Source: Pseudomonas frederiksbergensis (GTDB lineage: Bacteria > Pseudomonadota > Gammaproteobacteria > Pseudomonadales > Pseudomonadaceae). From it: DNA of 64,000 bases. Position 1 is the first letter of the stretch, and every line of letters begins with the position of its first letter. The notes under the pieces were generated by a model. The model made no database searches. It saw only the letters and a program-made list of their open reading frames with translations, and was not told the origin of the DNA. The stretch covers positions 5,972,001 through 6,036,000 of the forward strand of contig NZ_CP018319.1 of the NCBI RefSeq assembly GCF_001952935.1, written 5' to 3'. A program made the position numbers and the translations under genes. This document shows, piece after piece, positions 59,913 to 64,000 of this stretch.

Positions 59913-59953
59913 AGGTGACAGATTTATTTTTTCGCTAAATAGATCCGTCACCT
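59913..59953. terminator. A/T-rich hairpin between convergent genes
   Basis: AGGTGACAGATTTATTT pairs with AAATAGATCCGTCACCT (two mismatches or wobbles) across a short loop, followed by TTTT. It can terminate both neighbours. The sequence also resembles RAYT-associated palindromes of the GGGACAGATTTATTT type seen in many proteobacteria. Confidence 0.65.
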
Positions 59954-59986
59954 TTTATCGGATCGACTGTTTTTACGACCAAGCGA

Positions 59987-60556
59987 TCACCGATGTTCCG
60001 CTGCCAACATTGACCTGAACTGAGAAATGATTTCCGAAGATAGCCCGGCACCTTCGAACACTGCGCAGGTGAAACTAACGGGTGCAGGGCCTGGAGCAGT
60101 GATGATTCGGTCTGCAACCACAGCGACCGGACTGTTTCGATAAAGCGTGCCCCCTTCATAACCTACGGCATTCTGTTTTAAGAAATCAGCGCTGTTTGAA
60201 GTATGAGGAACCGTGTCGAGAAGCCCGGCCCTGGCAAGTGCCAGCGTTCCCCCACAGATACCGGCAATTGCCGCTCCACTTGAACGACTAGCGTGAAGAA
60301 AGGCCCGAATATCCGGGGCTTCTGCACGCTCCCAGACCACTCCTCCAATGACGACAACAACGTCCGGTTTCCAGTCCAGACATTCTTGCAAACTGCTATC
60401 GACCGTTACTGCCAATCCACCTTGCGAGCGGAACTGCCCCGCAGCAGGAGCGAAAAACCTGACGTCGATCCCGTAAAACGGGGACGCAGTTCCAGCAATG
60501 AAAGCATATTCCCAGTCCGCAAAACCGGGTGTCAGTATCAATCCCACGCGTGCCAT
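59987..60556 (-). CDS. DJ-1/PfpI-family protein
   Basis: A 189-residue single-domain protein: LILTPGFADWEYAFIAG, the nucleophile elbow GICGGTLALARAGLLDTVPHTSN and an acid in the first strand region. This is the DJ-1/PfpI fold used by glyoxalases, chaperones and amidases. The cysteine in ICGG is the likely nucleophile. Function is not specified. Confidence 0.85.
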   Translation of the reverse strand: MARVGLILTPGFADWEYAFIAGTASPFYGIDVRFFAPAAGQFRSQGGLAVTVDSSLQECLDWKPDVVVVIGGVVWERAEAPDIRAFLHASRSSGAAIAGICGGTLALARAGLLDTVPHTSNSADFLKQNAVGYEGGTLYRNSPVAVVADRIITAPGPAPVSFTCAVFEGAGLSSEIISQFRSMLAAEHR

Positions 60557-60814
60557 CAGTCAGAATCCTCCATGAGTGCCAATAATAAATGGCGACAACA
60601 AACATACATCAGGGGCTGGTTTTGGCCGTTTTCTGCCTTTCGCCACCAGCAGCAATAGGTATCTGTCCAGCGAGACAAATCGCCAAGGGACACTCCAAGC
60701 CCCGCCTTTGTGCGGGGCCGAGCGAGTAGAAAAACGTGGTTTTCGCGTCCCTGAGAATGGATCTCTACAAACGAGCGACCAACCTGAACTTTCCCTTTGT
60801 TTAATCGCTCCTTT

Positions 60815-61378
60815 TTAAACACCGCTATATTGATACACCGTTGCACTCCAATACTGGCTGCCGTTACGTTTTTGGCGAGTCCATCCATCGGCCACCAGTT
60901 GTTTGGCGATCATTCGATTCATAAAGCCATGACCGAGCAGCAGAACCGGTCCTTTGCTGGCAAGGGACTGAAGTCGTCGAGCTGCCGTGCTGGCGCGCAT
61001 CCTCGCAATGCCGGCGGATTCGACGCTACGTGAGTAGCCGCACAACCATAAGACTCGAAGGATAAATGCCCAGGTAAACGGCGAAAGCCGTGGCAGTTTC
61101 CAGTGACCATAAGGCAGTTGCGCTTCACAGAAAAGCGCGTCGACGAGGGCGGGCTTCAGGCCAAGAGCCTGGACGGAGGTCAACGCACGAGGCGCGCTGC
61201 TTGAGACAATCACCGTGGCGGTGGCGGCGAGCTGCAGGCTGGCATCCGGGACGGGTTGATTGGTGATTTCGGACCGGTTGTATTGCTCGATCCAGTCTTT
61301 CATATCGAGCGCTGACATTTTGTCGGTTGCGACCAGTTTTGGCTGGCCGTGACGCATCAGGATTATTTCCCTACTCAC
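60815..61378 (-). CDS. histidine phosphatase-superfamily protein
   Basis: A 187-residue protein with the catalytic RHG in ILMRHGQPKL, an arginine in SSAPRAL and the second histidine in LLLGHGFMNRM. It is the last gene of a three-gene set and overlaps the epimerase gene by four bases (ATGA). The substrate is not known; a phosphorylated metabolite of the same pathway is possible. Confidence 0.85.
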   Translation of the reverse strand: MSREIILMRHGQPKLVATDKMSALDMKDWIEQYNRSEITNQPVPDASLQLAATATVIVSSSAPRALTSVQALGLKPALVDALFCEAQLPYGHWKLPRLSPFTWAFILRVLWLCGYSRSVESAGIARMRASTAARRLQSLASKGPVLLLGHGFMNRMIAKQLVADGWTRQKRNGSQYWSATVYQYSGV

Positions 61379-62463
61379 TGTATGTTTACGTCCTTGTTCA
61401 GGTGTGCGGTCAATGTGGAAGGAGTGCGGTTCCGGGAACTTAAGGTTTGACTCTCAAACCAATCGTGATCGCGGTACCACGCCACCGTGTCGGTGATTGT
61501 CAGCTTTAGTGGCCGGAAACTCAGGCCAAGCTCTTGTTCACTCTTGCTGTGGTTGAAACAGGTGCGGTCCTTCTCTCGTACCAACAGGCGCAACGTGGCC
61601 ATGCTCAGCAGAATGGGCTTGCTGGTAATACGCGCATACATCTCCTGCACAGCCGCCAACGTGTATAGAAAGGGGAGCGGTAGTTGTCGAACAGGTGTCT
61701 TGACGCCCGCTATACGTCCAAGCATAGGCACCAGCTCACGCATTGTCATATGCCGGCCCGCCGCGAGATAGCGCTCACCTCGCCGCCCATGTTTGGCTGC
61801 GGCAATCTGCGCCAATGCCACATCGCGGGCATCGACAACGGAGAAACTACCGGGGATCAGTCCGGGCAGTTTGCCGAGCACGACATCGTTAACCAACTGT
61901 CCCGAGGAGGTGGGGCCCATGTCGGCTGGGCCCCACATCCAGCCAGGCAGGACCATGCAGGCATGCATCTCGGGATGGACCTCCAGGAACGACAAGACGA
62001 CACGGTCGGCGAGAATCTTGCTACGGTAGTAGTCATCCGCATCGGCGTCGGCCCGCAGACATGTCTCATCGATGGACGTGCCAGGTGCGCCGTCGAGCAC
62101 GGCAATGGAAGACGTATGGATGAACCGTCGTATACCGGCGCGGTAGGCCTGGTTTAGCAGGCGCCGCGTACCAGACACATTAATCTTATCGAGTTCCTTC
62201 CAGTGGCTGCCGCCCTTGTAGTTGTCGCGAAAGAACGCCGCGGTGTGAAACACCGTATCGCAGCCTTGCAGCGACGCTGCGAATGCGTCGACATCGGCCA
62301 TGTCCCCAACGACCAGTTCCACACCCGGCAAATTGTTGAACTGCTGTTCACCTTTGGCTCTTGAACGGACCAGGGCTTTGACCGCGTAGCCACGAGCGAC
62401 CAATTCACGCACCAGGTTGTTGCCCAACAAGCCGGTTGCGCCAGTAACGAATGCGCTGTGCAT
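61375..62463 (-). CDS. NAD(P)-dependent epimerase/dehydratase (extended SDR)
   Basis: A 362-residue extended SDR: TGATGLLGNNLVREL cofactor motif, VFHTAAF, the catalytic YYRSK, and a dihydroflavonol-reductase-like C-terminal part. It follows the SnoaL-like gene by three bases and precedes the phosphatase with overlap, so the three are one operon, divergent from a LysR gene. Confidence 0.9.
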   Translation of the reverse strand: MHSAFVTGATGLLGNNLVRELVARGYAVKALVRSRAKGEQQFNNLPGVELVVGDMADVDAFAASLQGCDTVFHTAAFFRDNYKGGSHWKELDKINVSGTRRLLNQAYRAGIRRFIHTSSIAVLDGAPGTSIDETCLRADADADDYYRSKILADRVVLSFLEVHPEMHACMVLPGWMWGPADMGPTSSGQLVNDVVLGKLPGLIPGSFSVVDARDVALAQIAAAKHGRRGERYLAAGRHMTMRELVPMLGRIAGVKTPVRQLPLPFLYTLAAVQEMYARITSKPILLSMATLRLLVREKDRTCFNHSKSEQELGLSFRPLKLTITDTVAWYRDHDWFESQTLSSRNRTPSTLTAHLNKDVNIQ

Positions 62464-62466
62464 GGC

Positions 62467-62895
62467 TCAACCCTCAGCTGGATAGGCTAACGGCATCAGC
62501 ACCGCACTGTCGAAGAAGGCCTCTTCACGGATGGCCAGCCCGTCTCTGAAGGTGAAGTGTGCGGCGTAGTACGCGGTAATATGGCGTCCATGAGGTGGAA
62601 TCACCCGGCCTGGCAGCACCAAGGGTGCGGCGAATGTGCCGGTCAGGAAGGCAGTCAGCGCCAAACGATCGTTACCGACGGCGAATGGGCTGAAAATCAC
62701 TTGGGCATCGGGGAGCGCTTCGAGCAATGCGATCTCTCGTTTGCGCATGGCTTCGCGACCGGTTTGTATCCCCATGCTATCGAGGTAGATGAAGTCTTCG
62801 CAAACCAGCGCAAGCATCGCCTCCACATCACGGCGATTGAAGGCACTGGCGGCGCGTTCCGCATAGTCGTTGGGGCCAGTAGTCATACAGTCCAT
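62467..62895 (-). CDS. SnoaL/NTF2-like protein
   Basis: About 142 residues with a cone-shaped NTF2-like fold pattern: ERAASAFNRRDVEAMLALVCEDFIYLDSMG and the late HGRHITAYYAAHFTFRDGLAIREEAFFD. Such proteins act as small cyclases, isomerases or binding proteins. The start is uncertain between ATG 62895 and 62886; the frame further upstream is not supported. It is the first gene of the operon. Confidence 0.8.
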   Translation of the reverse strand: MDCMTTGPNDYAERAASAFNRRDVEAMLALVCEDFIYLDSMGIQTGREAMRKREIALLEALPDAQVIFSPFAVGNDRLALTAFLTGTFAAPLVLPGRVIPPHGRHITAYYAAHFTFRDGLAIREEAFFDSAVLMPLAYPAEG

Positions 62896-63003
62896 TCCAT
62901 TCGTCTTCGAGGGCTTGTAGATATACCTTTGAGGCCTCTGCCGAAAAACAGCGACTACTGCATAATGGATTTGCACATATGCAGACCAGGGAGGATATGA
63001 AGC

Positions 63004-63939
63004 ATGGCGTTGCAAGCAAATTGGGACGATCTTCGTCTGTTGTTGGCAGTCTCGCGGCGTGGCAGCTTTCTTCAAGCTGGCCAGATGCTGGGTATTGCGG
63101 CGTCGACTGTGTCCCGCCGGTTGACCCAACTTGAGAGCGCCCTGGGCGAGCTACTCGTCGAGCGAGGCGTTGAAGGATGCTGGTTGACCTCGCGCGGCCA
63201 ATCCCTCGTGGAAGTTGCCCTAGCGGCGGAGGCGGGCTTGAGGCGTCAAACCGTTGCTGGCATGTCCGGGCTACACACAGAGCTATTTGGCAGTGTCCTG
63301 GTCAGTGCAGGAGAGGGATTTTCGTCTTGCGTGCTGGAGGCTGCGAGTCGCTTCACCTCTCTTCACCCGCGTTGCTCGGTGGAGTTGATGGCAACAGCCG
63401 ACTTCCACAAGATTGTCCGCGGCGTGGCAGACATTGCTGTACGCACAGCTCATCTAGGCGAACCGTCGCTGATTTATCGACCAATAGGCAGGCTCGCTTA
63501 CGGTGTCTTCGCCGATGCAGGTTATCTGAAACGGTATCCAGGGGTGACTCCGGCCACTGCGGTCAATATTGCCTTGCTTCCTCCGCTGGACATGTTGCCG
63601 CAAATGCGTGCGGCAAAGGCCGCGGGTCTGGAACGCGCGCAGATCAGCGTGAACTCGTTCGCGGTTCAGCTCGAATCGGTGAGGCGAGGAATGGGTGTGG
63701 CAGTGCTGCCCCGTATTCTGGCGAAGGACCTGATCGAGTTGTTCCCGGATCTCCAACTTCCAGATATGGAAGTCTATCTGGTGACCCGGCCTCAGGCATT
63801 GAAACAGGCTCACATTAAATGTTTTTTTGCCATCCTGGAGCAGGTGCTGCTCGAAGCCCTGTCCATAGAAAATGTGGAAGGTTACCTCTTGGGGGGCGAC
63901 CTGAAATGGGTGCATGGGGGCGCTAGCCAAAATAATTGA
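63004..63939 (+). CDS. LysR-family regulator divergent from the epimerase operon
   Basis: A 311-residue LysR protein: NWDDLRLLLAVSRRGSFLQAGQMLGIAASTVSRRLTQLE region and an effector domain. A 108-bp gap separates it from the SnoaL-like gene, so it probably controls that operon and itself. GGAGG lies upstream of ATG 63004. Confidence 0.88.
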   Translation: MALQANWDDLRLLLAVSRRGSFLQAGQMLGIAASTVSRRLTQLESALGELLVERGVEGCWLTSRGQSLVEVALAAEAGLRRQTVAGMSGLHTELFGSVLVSAGEGFSSCVLEAASRFTSLHPRCSVELMATADFHKIVRGVADIAVRTAHLGEPSLIYRPIGRLAYGVFADAGYLKRYPGVTPATAVNIALLPPLDMLPQMRAAKAAGLERAQISVNSFAVQLESVRRGMGVAVLPRILAKDLIELFPDLQLPDMEVYLVTRPQALKQAHIKCFFAILEQVLLEALSIENVEGYLLGGDLKWVHGGASQNN

Positions 63940-63952
63940 GATTGGTTCAGTC

Positions 63953-64000
63953 ATGACATCAGCTAACGAAGTTACCAATGAAACCATGACCGGCAGAGAT
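63953..64000 (+). CDS. possible start of a gene cut by the window edge
   Basis: From ATG 63953 sixteen codons (MTSANEVTNETMTGRD) remain open to the edge, 14 bases after the LysR stop. The ribosome site is weak. It is too short to identify. Confidence 0.35.
   Translation, partial: MTSANEVTNETMTGRD

Overview
The window reads as one stretch of a Pseudomonas chromosome, most likely of the P. fluorescens group. The evidence is the complete bkdR-bkdA1-bkdA2-bkdB-lpdV cluster, an ilvE and a glutaminase of Pseudomonas type, high G+C codon usage, and many REP-type inverted repeats of two or three families (cores such as GTGGGAGCGGGCTTGCTCGC, GTGGCGAGGGAGCTTGCTCC and GATCGTTCCCACGCTCTGCG). I saw no rRNA, tRNA, CRISPR array or prophage.

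Layout. 1-4.3 kb: truncated FIST-domain gene, porin, and a divergent TauE-family exporter / persulfide-dioxygenase-like hydrolase pair. 4.3-10 kb: branched-chain keto acid dehydrogenase operon with its Lrp-type activator. 10-15.5 kb: ilvE, a hexapeptide acetyltransferase, LysR, a LysE-family exporter, an ArsR-type regulator and a divergent short cytochrome P450. 15.5-18.2 kb: an accessory patch with scrambled remnants of a D-cysteine desulfhydrase-like gene, broken REPs, and a pyocin-domain toxin with its immunity gene beside an FKBP gene whose 3' end is partly duplicated upstream. 18.3-25.3 kb: protealysin-like protease with its emfourin-type inhibitor, diguanylate cyclase, Kef-type transporter, AlkC glycosylase and cytochrome b561. 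25.5-31.8 kb: a seven-gene, tightly overlapping set (thermostable-hemolysin-family protein, AMP-ligase, haem-oxygenase-like diiron protein, SDR, exported TPR protein, response regulator, sensor kinase) that looks like an uncharacterised lipid-modifying pathway with its own two-component system.

31.9-39 kb: LysR/GMC dehydrogenase/MFS group, an lldD-like dehydrogenase, and an IS110-family element inserted in a REP. Its left end encodes a recognisable bridge RNA whose guides match both the REP target and the element's own ends. 39-43.3 kb: siderophore receptor with FecR/FecI and a Fur box. 43.3-50.7 kb: DUF427, topoisomerase III, a REP split by a 205-bp MITE-like element, a GNAT, two small hypotheticals, the cynR/cynS/cynT cyanate locus and a BON protein. 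50.8-58.7 kb: ProA-like dehydrogenase, glutaminase, an HvfA/bufferin-like Cys-repeat precursor with a DoxX protein but no adjacent maturation enzyme, a dienelactone hydrolase, a Nit1C-type nitrilase with a GlxA-type regulator, an orphan YbdD-like protein and an adenosine-specific kinase-family protein. 58.8-64 kb: exported hydrolase, DJ-1/PfpI protein, and a phosphatase/epimerase/SnoaL operon divergent from a LysR gene; a further frame begins at the right edge.

The strongest second-look items are the IS110 bridge RNA decoded from sequence, the 25.5-31.8 kb operon, the maturase-less bufferin-like precursor, the toxin module beside a duplicated FKBP tail, and several cases where REPs have been captured into genes or broken by mobile DNA. 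All functions are inferred from sequence pattern and family knowledge; no database search was run.
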